This document shows, one piece after another, positions 24,882-33,959 of a DNA stretch of 64,000 nt; position 1 is the first letter of the stretch, and every line of letters begins with the position of its first letter. The DNA is from DAOPYU01 sp942493245 (lineage in GTDB: Bacteria; Sumerlaeota; Sumerlaeia; UBA8349). A program made the translations under genes and the position numbers. The notes below the pieces were generated by a model. The model did no database searches. It was not told the origin of the DNA and worked only from the letters and a program-made list of their open reading frames with translations. The stretch spans positions 1,860,001 through 1,924,000 of the forward strand of contig OW818685.1 in assembly GCA_942493245.1 (NCBI GenBank). Direction: 5' to 3'.

Positions 24882-25424
24882 ATGTCTCTTGCATCGGAGT
24901 TGGGGTTGAAAAAACCGTTTGAGGATCTCGCGCACGAGGCGTTGCTGAATGTCTATTTCACCACCAGTTGGATCAAGAAGACGGCAGGGCAGTTTTTTCA
25001 GGCCTACGGGTTGACGGATGTGCAGTTCAACGTGCTGGTGTTGCTGAAGTACCAGTGCGACGCAAACGCGGGGTTGACTCAGGCCGAGTTGAGCCGGATG
25101 ATGCTGGTAAATCGTCCGAATGTGACGGGGTTGGTGGATCGTCTGGAGAAGATGGATCTGGTGCGGCGCGAAGCGGTGCCGGGCGACCGCCGCAGCAACC
25201 GGGTTGTGTTGACTGAGGTGGGGGAGCGGAAGGTCCTGGAGGTGGAGGACGGTTACTACCGGTTGGTCCACACGGTCATGTCGCCTCTGGATACCGGGGA
25301 GCAACGCCTGTTGATCGGGTTGCTCGAACGGGTCCGGGGGCCTCTGGCGGGGGGAGCGGTGGAAGGTGCGGATCGTGGGGAAAGGGAGAGCGTGTCTGAT
25401 TCTGGAAAATTACCGGGTGCGTAG
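24882..25424 (+). CDS. MarR-family transcriptional regulator
   Basis: 180 residues, with GGAGGG 9 bases before the ATG. The winged-helix core spans about residues 25-145: FFQAYGLTDVQFNVLVLLKY, LTQAELSRMMLVNRPNVTGLVDRLEKMDLV (recognition helix) and the wing PGDRRSNRVVLTEVG. MarR proteins are dimeric repressors released by small aromatic or phenolic ligands, or by oxidation. Its promoter contains a perfect 7-base inverted repeat, so autoregulation is likely. It is followed after 33 bases by the DUF2339 gene, suggesting that it controls this envelope-protein operon. The ligand is unknown. Confidence 0.93.
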   Translation: MSLASELGLKKPFEDLAHEALLNVYFTTSWIKKTAGQFFQAYGLTDVQFNVLVLLKYQCDANAGLTQAELSRMMLVNRPNVTGLVDRLEKMDLVRREAVPGDRRSNRVVLTEVGERKVLEVEDGYYRLVHTVMSPLDTGEQRLLIGLLERVRGPLAGGAVEGADRGERESVSDSGKLPGA

Positions 25425-25457
25425 GCCCGAATTCGGGTTCTGAGAAGGAGGCGTGTC

Positions 25458-28400
25458 ATGGATGGGGTTGTCGTTTTACTCTTGCTTCTGTTGTTGGCGA
25501 TTGTGATCGGGTCGTTCTGTGGATTGGTTGCCGCTGTACGAATTTCGGGTATAAATACGCGTCTGGAGTCTGCGGAGAAAGATCTGTATCGCGCTCTGAG
25601 CCGGATTGTGGCGCTCGAGGACAAGATCGAACGCGGTACGGAGGAGGCGAAACCGGAAGCGACGGTCGCCCGGATGGCCGAGACGGTTCAGAAGGAGGCC
25701 CGGCCCGAGGTGGCGGAGATGCCCCCGCCCATTCCGGTTCCGCGCCCGGAGTCGGTACTCCGGCCCGAACCGCAACCCTGTCAAGTCCCGGTGGGTGTTG
25801 AGATGACGGTGGCTGAGAGTTCTGTTCGACAATCGGAAGAACTGGACTTATCGTCTGAAGATCTCCATAAAATGGCCGAAGAAGCGCTTCCCTTATCGCC
25901 TGAAGATCTTCAAGCATTGGCCGATGAGGCGCTTTCCGTTTCTCCTGAATCGCCCCAGGTGATAGCCGCGTCGGTTGCACCTGCGATGCTTTCTGTTGAA
26001 GAACACCGGCAGGCTTCGGGAGGGGATTTGCCAAGGCTGAAAATGCCGTCGCTGCAATTCGAGCAGGCGCTGGGGGCCAAGTGGTTCGTCTGGATCGGCG
26101 TGGTGCTGATGGTGATTGCCGGGGGGTATTTCCTCAAGTATGCCTACGACAACGCGTGGATCGGGCCGAGAGGCCGTCTGGCTATCGGGACGCTGTTCAG
26201 TGCGGGCGCGCTGGCAATGGGGCATTATTGCTGGCGTAGGGGATGGCGGTTTCTGTTCCAGGGGATGACCGGGGGCGGTCTGGCGGGGTTATACGGGTGT
26301 GTTTTCTTCTCGATGCAGGTGTATCACCTCGCCTCGTCGGGGCTGGCCATGACGCTGGCCACAGGGGTGACGCTGCTGGCGATTGCATTGTCCGTGGCGC
26401 ACGAGGCGATGTCGGTGGCGGTGCTGGGGCTGATCGGCGGTTTCCTGAGTCCGATTCTGCTTTCAACCGGCGAGAATCATCCGTACGGGTTGTTTACCTA
26501 TGTGTTCATCCTCAATCTGGTGGCGCTGGGTACGGCGTATTACCGGCAGTGGCGGGTTTTGGATTCGCTGGCGTTCACCGCGACGGTTCTTCTGTATCAG
26601 GGGTGGTTCCTGAAGTATTTCCACGCGCCCGATCAGCCAAGCCAGATGATACCGGCGTTGCTCTACACGTCGCTGTTCTACCTGTTATTCCTGTTGATTC
26701 CGATGATCCACAGTCTGGTACGGCGGATTCCCGCCAAGCCGGAGGGGTTGGCGCTTCTGGCGTTGAACGCGATTCAATCCGTTTACTGTTACTATCAGGT
26801 GCTGTTTGTGGATTACCGTCAGGCGCTGGGGGTGGTGGTGCTCCTGCAGGCTATGCTGGTTTTCGGTCTGTACCGGGTCTATTCGGTCCGCCTGCGCGAC
26901 GATGTCCGGACCATGGAGAGCCTGCTGGTGATCGGTCTGGCGTTGACCGTTCTGGCGGTTCCGATTCAGCTGAAGTTGTATGCCGTGGCGTTGACCTGGG
27001 CGGCGCAAGGGGTGCTGTTTGTGTACCTCGGCGTGCGGTTCAATCGCGTGCTTCTGCGCGTATCGGGCGCGGGAGTACTCGTTCTGGCCGTCTGGCGCCT
27101 GCTGGGGGAACTGCCGTTGCACACGGCGCCCTTCGTGCCGATTGTGAATGTGCCGTTCTGTTCGTGGGGCGCGATCATTGCTGCGTTGGGGGTGAGCGCG
27201 TGGCTGCTGGCGCGCGACAAGCAGTGGGCGTCTTCGTGGGCATTGGCGGGGCTTCTCGGGGTATCGGCGTATGCGGGCGGGTGTTTTCTGCTTTCCCTGG
27301 AAACGGAACGCTGTTTTCATCTCCAGGTATTCGATGCGTCGAATGGGGCGTTCGAGACGGCTATGACTGCGCTTTGGGCGTTTATTCCGGCTTTGAGTGC
27401 GCTGGCTTTGTTGAAGTGGCGCGAGAAGTTGATTGGAGTCTGTGTGCTGATTGCTTATGGGGTGGGGGCTCTCATTTTTCTGGTGGGGTTGGACAAGTAC
27501 TTGAACGGAATCGGGGGCTTTGTCTGCAACGTGAGTTTTGGGGCGCGGCTCCTGGGGGTGGGAGCGTTGAGCCTGGGCGCCTGGATATTCGGGCGCGATA
27601 CCACCCGATGGCCGTCTACGCGGGAACTGGTGGGGACGATGGGGGTATTGGCATATGCGGCCGGTTGCTTATTGCTGTCACTGGAAGTGAAGCGGTGTTT
27701 CGATCAAGAAATGTTCGACGCTGCAAATGGCGGCTTCGAGACAGCTATGATTGTGCTCTGGTCCTTGATTCCCGCCTTGAGTGTTCTGGCGTTTTGGAAG
27801 TGGTCCGAGAAACTGGTCGGGGCCTGTGCGTTGGCCGCCTATGGCGTGGGGGTTATTTTCTTTCTGGTTGGATTGAGCAAGTACATGCAAGGAGTCGGAG
27901 GCCCCGTCGTGAATGTGGATTTAGCGGCCCGGTTTCTGTGGGTGGGGGTGTTGAGCCTGGGCGCCTGGATATTCGGGCGCGATACCACCCGAGGGCCGTC
28001 TTCGCGGGAACTGGTGGGAACAATGGGGGTCTTGGCCTATGCGGTCGGTTGCTTATTGCTGTCGTTGGAAGTCAAACGGTGTTTCGATCACAAAATGTTC
28101 GATTCGTCGAATGGCGCATTCAAGACCACCCTGATGGCGCTCTGGACCGTGATCCCGGCTTTGAGCGCGTGGGTTTTGTTGAAGTGGCGGGAAAAACTGG
28201 TGGCGGGCTGTGTGATTGTCGCTTATGGAGTGGGAGGATTCTTCTTTCTGGTGGGGTTGGGTGAGTACTCCAACTGGTCGGTGTTTCCTGTCCTGAATCT
28301 CTGTTTCGGAGTTCGGCTCCTGTGGGTGTGCGCCTTGTGGTGGGGCGGTCGGGTGGCGTGGAAACTGGAGGAAAAAACCTTGCGGTATGTGGGCAAGATT

Positions 28401-28829
28401 CTGGGTCATGTCTCGCTTGCCATCCTTCTGGCCATCGAGCTGATCCGGATGGGAACAAAGGACGCTTATCTGCCCGAGCGGATGGCGGTCAGCCTGATTT
28501 CAGCGGTGTGGGCGCTGCAGGCGCTCGGGTTGATCGTGGATGGGTTACTCCGGCGGATGCGTCCAGTGCGAATTCTGGGTTTTCTGCTGTTTGCCATCAC
28601 GCTGGTGAAAATCTTCCTGATTGACATGACGGAACTGGAAAAGGTCTATCGCATTATTTCATTCTTCGCCACGGGCGCCCTGCTGGTGGTGGCGGGGTAT
28701 TGCTACCAGCGTTTCGGGGTGGTTCTGCTGGGTGAGGACCAGGAGACGGAAGGGCAGCCGGGTTCAGACGCAGTGCGGCTGGGGGGACTTGAGGCACGAA
28801 AGGAGCCGGAGAAGGAGGAAAAATCATGA
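25458..28829 (+). CDS. DUF2339 polytopic membrane protein
   Basis: 1123 residues; AAGGAGG about 8 bases before the ATG. An N-terminal membrane segment (residues ~4-27) is followed by a coiled-coil/Pro-rich region to about 205. The DUF2339 body then begins (LPSLQFEQALGAKWFVWIGVVLMVIAGGYFLKYAYDNAWIGP), with more than 20 predicted membrane segments. The function of the family is unknown; it is commonly encoded with DUF3999, as here, with overlapping ATGA. Between about residues 594 and 970 a 128-residue segment occurs three times in tandem (GTMGVLAYAxGCLLLSLEVKRCF and onward), which lengthens this protein. It lies downstream of MarR and probably in one operon with it. Confidence 0.88.
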   Translation: MDGVVVLLLLLLLAIVIGSFCGLVAAVRISGINTRLESAEKDLYRALSRIVALEDKIERGTEEAKPEATVARMAETVQKEARPEVAEMPPPIPVPRPESVLRPEPQPCQVPVGVEMTVAESSVRQSEELDLSSEDLHKMAEEALPLSPEDLQALADEALSVSPESPQVIAASVAPAMLSVEEHRQASGGDLPRLKMPSLQFEQALGAKWFVWIGVVLMVIAGGYFLKYAYDNAWIGPRGRLAIGTLFSAGALAMGHYCWRRGWRFLFQGMTGGGLAGLYGCVFFSMQVYHLASSGLAMTLATGVTLLAIALSVAHEAMSVAVLGLIGGFLSPILLSTGENHPYGLFTYVFILNLVALGTAYYRQWRVLDSLAFTATVLLYQGWFLKYFHAPDQPSQMIPALLYTSLFYLLFLLIPMIHSLVRRIPAKPEGLALLALNAIQSVYCYYQVLFVDYRQALGVVVLLQAMLVFGLYRVYSVRLRDDVRTMESLLVIGLALTVLAVPIQLKLYAVALTWAAQGVLFVYLGVRFNRVLLRVSGAGVLVLAVWRLLGELPLHTAPFVPIVNVPFCSWGAIIAALGVSAWLLARDKQWASSWALAGLLGVSAYAGGCFLLSLETERCFHLQVFDASNGAFETAMTALWAFIPALSALALLKWREKLIGVCVLIAYGVGALIFLVGLDKYLNGIGGFVCNVSFGARLLGVGALSLGAWIFGRDTTRWPSTRELVGTMGVLAYAAGCLLLSLEVKRCFDQEMFDAANGGFETAMIVLWSLIPALSVLAFWKWSEKLVGACALAAYGVGVIFFLVGLSKYMQGVGGPVVNVDLAARFLWVGVLSLGAWIFGRDTTRGPSSRELVGTMGVLAYAVGCLLLSLEVKRCFDHKMFDSSNGAFKTTLMALWTVIPALSAWVLLKWREKLVAGCVIVAYGVGGFFFLVGLGEYSNWSVFPVLNLCFGVRLLWVCALWWGGRVAWKLEEKTLRYVGKILGHVSLAILLAIELIRMGTKDAYLPERMAVSLISAVWALQALGLIVDGLLRRMRPVRILGFLLFAITLVKIFLIDMTELEKVYRIISFFATGALLVVAGYCYQRFGVVLLGEDQETEGQPGSDAVRLGGLEARKEPEKEEKS
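27238..28370. repeat. 384-bp segment triplicated within the DUF2339 gene
   Basis: Matching anchors lie 384 bases apart: LLSLE(T/V)(E/K)RCF is encoded at about 27285, 27669 and 28053, and the GAWIFGRDTTR block at about 27574 and 27958. The unit equals 128 codons, so frame is preserved. Units 2 and 3 are the most similar. Each unit spans several predicted membrane helices. Confidence 0.85.
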
Positions 28830-29818
28830 GACGGCTGGTCTGGGCGGTCTTTCTCTGGGCCATATGGGTACCGGGCTGGGCACTGAATATCGCGGAGTGG
28901 GGGGGAGAGGCTGCGGTGGAAACCGCGCAGTCCGCGGCGGGTTTCCACAGTCTGACGATCGAGCCGTGGGTGTTCGACGCCTGTCGTTCCTCCAACCTGG
29001 CCGACTTGCGGATTGTGGATGAACAGGGAAACGAGACGCCGTATGTTCTGTTCTGGGGACAGGAAGCGACGGGCGCGTGGCTGGAGTCGCCGCAGATGCC
29101 GGAACTGTTGCCTTGTCCTCCCGTGTCAGTGGAAGTTCGGGAGGATGAAAAGTCGCGCGAGACGGTGCTGAGCCTGGATCTGGGGTTCCGGCATCTGCCG
29201 GTCGAGACGATCACGATTCAGGCGGGTGACGCGCATTTTTACCGGGATTTCGAGATCGAGGGACGAGATGCCGAACGCGAGGATGTGAAGCGTCGCACGG
29301 AAACGGGGTGGGACACTCGGGAGGTCGAGTCGCCGTGGCAGAATGTGACGCGGGGGGTACTTTTCCGCGTGCTGGAGCCACTGGGGGTTCGGGAGCAATT
29401 GACGGTGAAGAATCTGCCCGTTTCCTTCCGTTTCCTTCGCATCCGGATTCGGAATCAGGACAATCCGCCCTTAAAAATCGAACACGGGGGAGTACGGGTT
29501 TTCCGGCGCGAGGTCAGGCTGGTTTTCGAAGCCGGCGCCGGGAAGGTTTACCGGCTCCTTTATGGCAATGGGCAGGTCGGGCGTCCCTTATACGACCTCA
29601 AGGTGTCGGTGGCGGAACTGGGGAAAGAAGGTTTGCCCCAGGCGGACCTGGGCGAACGCGTGGAACATGCAAAACCGGAGAAGGCGCTTCCCTGGAGTGA
29701 ACGTCACGCTCTGCCGATCTGGATCAGTACGATCGCCTGCATGGTCGCGATTTTGTGGCTCCTCGTGACGCAGCTGCGCAACGTGAAGCCCACGCCCCCG
29801 GACGGGGACGCGGGGTGA
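28826..29818 (+). CDS. DUF3999 envelope protein
   Basis: 330 residues. Its ATG overlaps the stop of the DUF2339 gene (ATGA), and GGAGGA lies just upstream, so translation is coupled. Residues 1-20 are a signal peptide (RRLVWAVFLWAIWVPGWA). The body is beta-rich with no enzyme motif. One membrane segment near the C-terminus (about 299-317, LPIWISTIACMVAILWLLV) would anchor the domain facing the periplasm. DUF3999 is regularly encoded directly after DUF2339, and the two probably form one envelope complex; its function is unknown. The gene is followed by a strong promoter at 29896. Confidence 0.88.
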   Translation: MRRLVWAVFLWAIWVPGWALNIAEWGGEAAVETAQSAAGFHSLTIEPWVFDACRSSNLADLRIVDEQGNETPYVLFWGQEATGAWLESPQMPELLPCPPVSVEVREDEKSRETVLSLDLGFRHLPVETITIQAGDAHFYRDFEIEGRDAEREDVKRRTETGWDTREVESPWQNVTRGVLFRVLEPLGVREQLTVKNLPVSFRFLRIRIRNQDNPPLKIEHGGVRVFRREVRLVFEAGAGKVYRLLYGNGQVGRPLYDLKVSVAELGKEGLPQADLGERVEHAKPEKALPWSERHALPIWISTIACMVAILWLLVTQLRNVKPTPPDGDAG

Positions 29819-29895
29819 CGAAAGACAGGGGCAATCTGCTCGGAAGTGGCCAGATGTAAGCGCCATTATCCATATTCACCGGGGTTAAGGTGTTC

Positions 29896-29924
29896 TTGAC
29901 GTGGTGAAGGGATTCTCGTATAAT
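29896..29924 (+). promoter_or_regulatory. Near-consensus sigma-70 promoter of the signalling operon
   Basis: TTGACG (29896-29901), a 17-base spacer and the consensus TATAAT (29919-29924). This excludes a histidine-kinase start at the GTG at 29901, which would lie inside the -35 box, and supports a start downstream of about 29931. Confidence 0.85.
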
Positions 29925-30035
29925 GCGCTATCCTCTGAGTTGGATGGAATTGCATGGGGTGGGAATCTTCATCGCGATGCCGGAGGAGGGGTTCTCGATG
30001 AAAAGAGGGGATTGAAAATTCTGTTGGGTTTTGAG

Positions 30036-32453
30036 ATGCAGGATCGTTTCCGTATGAGCGAACAGATGCCGGGACAGGGACAAATCTTGAAGGAACTCGA
30101 AGCGCTTCGGCTGGAGAATGCGCGGCTGGGTATTCTCGTGGCCGATCTGGAGTCGGGCAAGCAGGCGTTGCATCAGAAGCTGGAACGGCTCGAACAGGCT
30201 CTGACGGGAACGGGTTTGGGAATGTGGGACTGCGATCTGCGATCCGGTGAAACCTATTATGACCCGGGCTGGCACGAGATGCTGGGGTATGCGCCGGGTT
30301 CGTTGGGTAATGCTTTTGACGCGTGGAAGAGTCTGGTGCATCCGGACGATCTACCGGGTGCTCTGGCATCGCGTCAGGCGCACATCGAAGGGGTGACGGA
30401 GGCATGGGACTGCGAGTTCCGCATGCGGGCGCGCGATGGGGGGTGGAAGTGGATTCGCCTGCGCGGGCGCGCGGTGGATCGCGACGCGGACGGGATGGCT
30501 TTACGGATCGTGGGAACGAATAAGGATATCACGCAGTGGAAGGTGGCGGCGGATGCGCTCAACCGCAATCGCGAGCGGTTGCGGGGGCTGGTGGAATGCA
30601 GCCAGGCGGCCATTTTCGCCATAGACGAGCAGAATCATCTGCACTACAGCAATCCGGCTCTGGAGAGTCTGACCGGGTACAGCCGTCTGGAGTTGCGCAA
30701 AGCCCAGGACGCCTGGTTTTTTGTGCATCCGGACCAGTACGAGGAGGCGCAACAAACGGTTGTCGCCTGTTTAAAAGGTGAGTCGGGGTATTGCCGGACC
30801 GAGTTCCGGATTGTGGACAAGAGTGGCGCTTTGTATTGGCTGGATGTCTCCATGCGCCGCATTCAGGAAGGGCCGTTGCGGCTGGTTCTGGTGACGGGTT
30901 TCGATATCACGGCCCGGAAAAAGGTGGAGGCGGAACTGGCTCGTCTGGCGACCGCCGTGGAACAGGCCGCCGAGGTGATTGTGGTCACTTCGACAAACCG
31001 CGTAATCGAGTATGTGAACCCTTCTTTCGAGCGTTTGTCCGGTTTTTCCCGGGCTGAAGTGGTGGGACAGGACATTGAGGTTTTCCGCAGTTCGTCCGAT
31101 ACGGAGTCGCAGCCGGCCATTGTCTGGCAATCGCTTTTACGGGGGGGCGTGTGGACGGGCCGGGCGGTTTACCGCAAGCGGGACGGTTCGGCCTACCGGG
31201 CCGAAGTGACGGCTTCGCCTGTGCGCGATTCGCAGGAGCGGATTGTGCAGTTTGTGTTTGTCATGCGTGACATCACGATGGAGGAATTCATCGAATCGCG
31301 TTTGCGTCATTCTCAGAAAATGCAGGTTCTGGGGACGCTGGCCGAAGGCATCGCGCACGATTTCAACAACCTGTTGCAGATCATTCGGGGGTATGCCTCG
31401 ATGGCGCGCGATCAAGTCGAGGAGGGGACTCTGCTTCAGGAGTGCGTGACGGAGATTGATCTGGCCACGGAGCGGGCTTCGGAATTGACCCGCCAGATTC
31501 TCTCGATTTCGCGCAAAACGACGCAGGAGTTCCGGGCGATTTCGTTCGAGACGATCCTGAAAGAAATCCTGTTGCTGTTCCGTCCGACTCTTGCTCCCAC
31601 GGTGGCGTTGCGGCTCGATTTTCATCCCGACTGCCCCCCCGTTTTTTCGGATCCCGAGCACCTTCGTTTGATTGTGACGAATCTTTGTACCAATGCCAGT
31701 CAGGCGATGGGAGAGGCCGGAGGGGTTCTGGAAATCAAGTTGGAGTCGGCGTCTCTGGAGTGGACGGATTGCGAATCCCTGGGATTGACGCAACCGGGCT
31801 TGTTTGTCTGCCTGACGGTTTCCGATCAAGGCGTGGGGATGGCGCCTGAAATTCGGGAACGGATATTTGAACCGTACTTTACGACTCGGGAACAGAATGG
31901 GGGGACGGGCTTGGGGTTGGCTATCGTCCAGGGGATTGTTGAAAACCACGGGGGAGTGGTTGTCTGCGAGAGTGTTCCGGGCGCGGGTTCCTGCTTCCGG
32001 GTGTATCTGCCCGCGTGTCAGAGCGATTCCCGCTCCGATTCGGAAAGCGTGGCGGTAGAGTCGCCTCTGGGTGGAAACGAAACTCTTTTGTTCGTGGATG
32101 ATGAGGAGCAACTGGTTGAGACAGCCCGTCTTGCTTTATCCTATCTGGGATATCAGGTGCAGGGTTTCACGGACAGCGAACGGGCGTTGGAATCTTTCCT
32201 GGCGGATCCTTGGAGCGCGGATGTCGCTATTCTGGATCAGCGTATGCCGAACTTGAACGGTCTGGATCTGGCCGAGCGGCTGTTGGGGATACGTCCGAAT
32301 TTTCCGATCATCCTCTGTACTGGATTTCCGGACGAAGTCGAGCGGGAGCGGTTACGGGCGTTAGGTGTTATGGAGTTTCTGACAAAACCGATATCTCCAG
32401 CGGATCTGGCGCTTTGTGTGGAGAAGATTTTGAAACAAGCAAATACGGTGTAA
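30036..32453 (+). CDS. Hybrid sensor histidine kinase with three PAS domains and a receiver
   Basis: 805 residues from the ATG at 30036; an ATG at 30054 with AGGA 10 bases upstream is equally possible. The promoter at 29896 rules out the longer frame. Order of domains: a coiled coil (about 18-55), three PAS domains (about 55-170, 185-295 and 305-420), HisKA with the phosphorylated histidine in EGIAHDFNNLLQII, HATPase (TNLCTNASQAM, SDQGVGMAPEIRERIFEPYF, GGTGLGLAIVQG) and a C-terminal receiver with phospho-acceptor Asp in ILDQRMPNLNG and Lys in FLTKPIS. There is no membrane segment, so the enzyme is cytoplasmic and senses an internal signal. It lies 36 bases before the receiver-HDOD gene. Confidence 0.93.
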   Translation: MQDRFRMSEQMPGQGQILKELEALRLENARLGILVADLESGKQALHQKLERLEQALTGTGLGMWDCDLRSGETYYDPGWHEMLGYAPGSLGNAFDAWKSLVHPDDLPGALASRQAHIEGVTEAWDCEFRMRARDGGWKWIRLRGRAVDRDADGMALRIVGTNKDITQWKVAADALNRNRERLRGLVECSQAAIFAIDEQNHLHYSNPALESLTGYSRLELRKAQDAWFFVHPDQYEEAQQTVVACLKGESGYCRTEFRIVDKSGALYWLDVSMRRIQEGPLRLVLVTGFDITARKKVEAELARLATAVEQAAEVIVVTSTNRVIEYVNPSFERLSGFSRAEVVGQDIEVFRSSSDTESQPAIVWQSLLRGGVWTGRAVYRKRDGSAYRAEVTASPVRDSQERIVQFVFVMRDITMEEFIESRLRHSQKMQVLGTLAEGIAHDFNNLLQIIRGYASMARDQVEEGTLLQECVTEIDLATERASELTRQILSISRKTTQEFRAISFETILKEILLLFRPTLAPTVALRLDFHPDCPPVFSDPEHLRLIVTNLCTNASQAMGEAGGVLEIKLESASLEWTDCESLGLTQPGLFVCLTVSDQGVGMAPEIRERIFEPYFTTREQNGGTGLGLAIVQGIVENHGGVVVCESVPGAGSCFRVYLPACQSDSRSDSESVAVESPLGGNETLLFVDDEEQLVETARLALSYLGYQVQGFTDSERALESFLADPWSADVAILDQRMPNLNGLDLAERLLGIRPNFPIILCTGFPDEVERERLRALGVMEFLTKPISPADLALCVEKILKQANTV

Positions 32454-32489
32454 CCGGACATTGACGAGGGACGGGCGGTTGGACGCAAG

Positions 32490-33902
32490 ATGAGGGCAGG
32501 CCGAAGCGAAAAACACATTCTTTTGGTGGACGACGAGCGCAGCATTCGTCAGCCGTTGGTATATGAATTGCGGAAAGCGGGTTTCTTTATCTCGCAGGCC
32601 GACAATGGGAAAGTGGCGCTGGATGCGATTCACGCGGCCCGGGATGTGGAAAATCCGGTGGATCTGGTGATTACCGACATCCAGATGCCGGTGATGTCGG
32701 GTCTGGATCTGCTGGCCGAGATCCGCAAACAGCGGATTAACGTCCCCGTTATTCTGATTTCCGGTTATAGTACGAAAGAGACGGTTGTGGAGTTGAAACG
32801 CCTGGGGGGATGTCAGGGGTTGGTGGTCAAACCATTTTCGCCGCAGGACATTCTTGCGCGTGTCCACAAGATTCTGACGCCTGAAATCCGTGGTTCGCTC
32901 GGTGCGACTCCGCTGGTTGGGGGGCTGGTCGGGGGCCCTCGGCTTGTGCCGGGCGTTTTGCGCTCTCCGATTCTTCGACCCGATCCCTTGCGGGTCGCTC
33001 GGCCTGAAGTCGAGCGGGGAACGCAGTTGCGGATTCTGAATTTTATCGCAACATTCTCGAACGAACTGAACAACATGCTCGAGGATCCGGATCTGGTGCT
33101 GCCTGTCGAGTCCTCCGTGGCGCTTCAATTGCGGCAGGTTCTCAATCAGAAGAATGTTTCCTTCGAAGATGTCGCCCAGATTGTGAGTCACGATCCCGCT
33201 CTGGCGGCTCGTGTTCTGCAAGTGGCCAACTCCTCGATTTACGCGTCGCTCGAGCGGGCGCGCAATCTCAAACAGGCCGTGAGCCGTTTGGGGCTCCTCG
33301 AGGTTTGCAATATCCTGAATGCGATTGTGACGCGCGATTTGTTCAAGCCGCCGAGCAAGCATCTCGAGCAGGTCATGCACAAACTCTGGTTGCACAGCAT
33401 CAGCACGGCTTACATCAATCAATTGGTGGTTCGGCACCTGAATCTGCCGGCGGGTCCGGATTTTTTCATGATGGGATTGCTCCACGATATCGGAAAACTC
33501 CTGATTCTACACCTGGTGAATCAGGGCGAAAAGAGCGGACGATGGAAAGAGGGGGAAGTGTCGGAAGATATTTTGATCCCCTTTTTTTCCATGCGCCACC
33601 ATGATCTGGGAACGCGCCTGCTGCAGAACTGGGACTACCCGGAGGCGTTTCAGAAAGTGGTGCGTCTGCACAACGACGATCGAAATATCCGGAACTACGA
33701 CGAATCGGTGGTTGTGACGTTTTTCTCGAATCTTCTGACCCGGAAACTGGGTTTCAGTCTGGTGCCCTATGTGGGGGATCCTTTGACCAACAGTGGCTTG
33801 GTAACCGCTTTGAATCTGAGTCGTAGAACCATCAATGACATTGAACTGGCTGTGCTCGAGATCATCGAGAATATCCGTCAAAGCAGCCTGGTTCTCGAAT
33901 AA
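32490..33902 (+). CDS. Response regulator with HDOD output domain
   Basis: 470 residues. Residues 8-125 form a receiver: the acidic pocket in LLVDDERS, the phospho-acceptor Asp in VITDIQMPVMSG, a Ser and Lys in ISGYST and VVKPFS. A ~45-residue linker follows, then an HDOD domain (about 175-375: LLRQVLNQKNVSFEDVAQIV in part, VSHDPALAARVLQVANSS, GLLHDIGKLL). HDOD domains resemble HD phosphohydrolases but mostly act as regulatory scaffolds. It follows the kinase by 36 bases and should receive phosphate from it. The next gene, a sulfotransferase, begins about 57 bases later. Confidence 0.92.
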   Translation: MRAGRSEKHILLVDDERSIRQPLVYELRKAGFFISQADNGKVALDAIHAARDVENPVDLVITDIQMPVMSGLDLLAEIRKQRINVPVILISGYSTKETVVELKRLGGCQGLVVKPFSPQDILARVHKILTPEIRGSLGATPLVGGLVGGPRLVPGVLRSPILRPDPLRVARPEVERGTQLRILNFIATFSNELNNMLEDPDLVLPVESSVALQLRQVLNQKNVSFEDVAQIVSHDPALAARVLQVANSSIYASLERARNLKQAVSRLGLLEVCNILNAIVTRDLFKPPSKHLEQVMHKLWLHSISTAYINQLVVRHLNLPAGPDFFMMGLLHDIGKLLILHLVNQGEKSGRWKEGEVSEDILIPFFSMRHHDLGTRLLQNWDYPEAFQKVVRLHNDDRNIRNYDESVVVTFFSNLLTRKLGFSLVPYVGDPLTNSGLVTALNLSRRTINDIELAVLEIIENIRQSSLVLE

Positions 33903-33959
33903 TTCTTCTATTCCGGCTGGGTTGTGGGGAAAACGCCGTATTCCCGTCCAAGGAGACGC

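Noticed and set aside
26243..28264. 673-codon plus-strand frame overlapping the DUF2339 gene
   Set aside because: The DUF2339 frame encodes consistent membrane segments and family sequence; the other frame is Gly/Arg-rich and unmatched.
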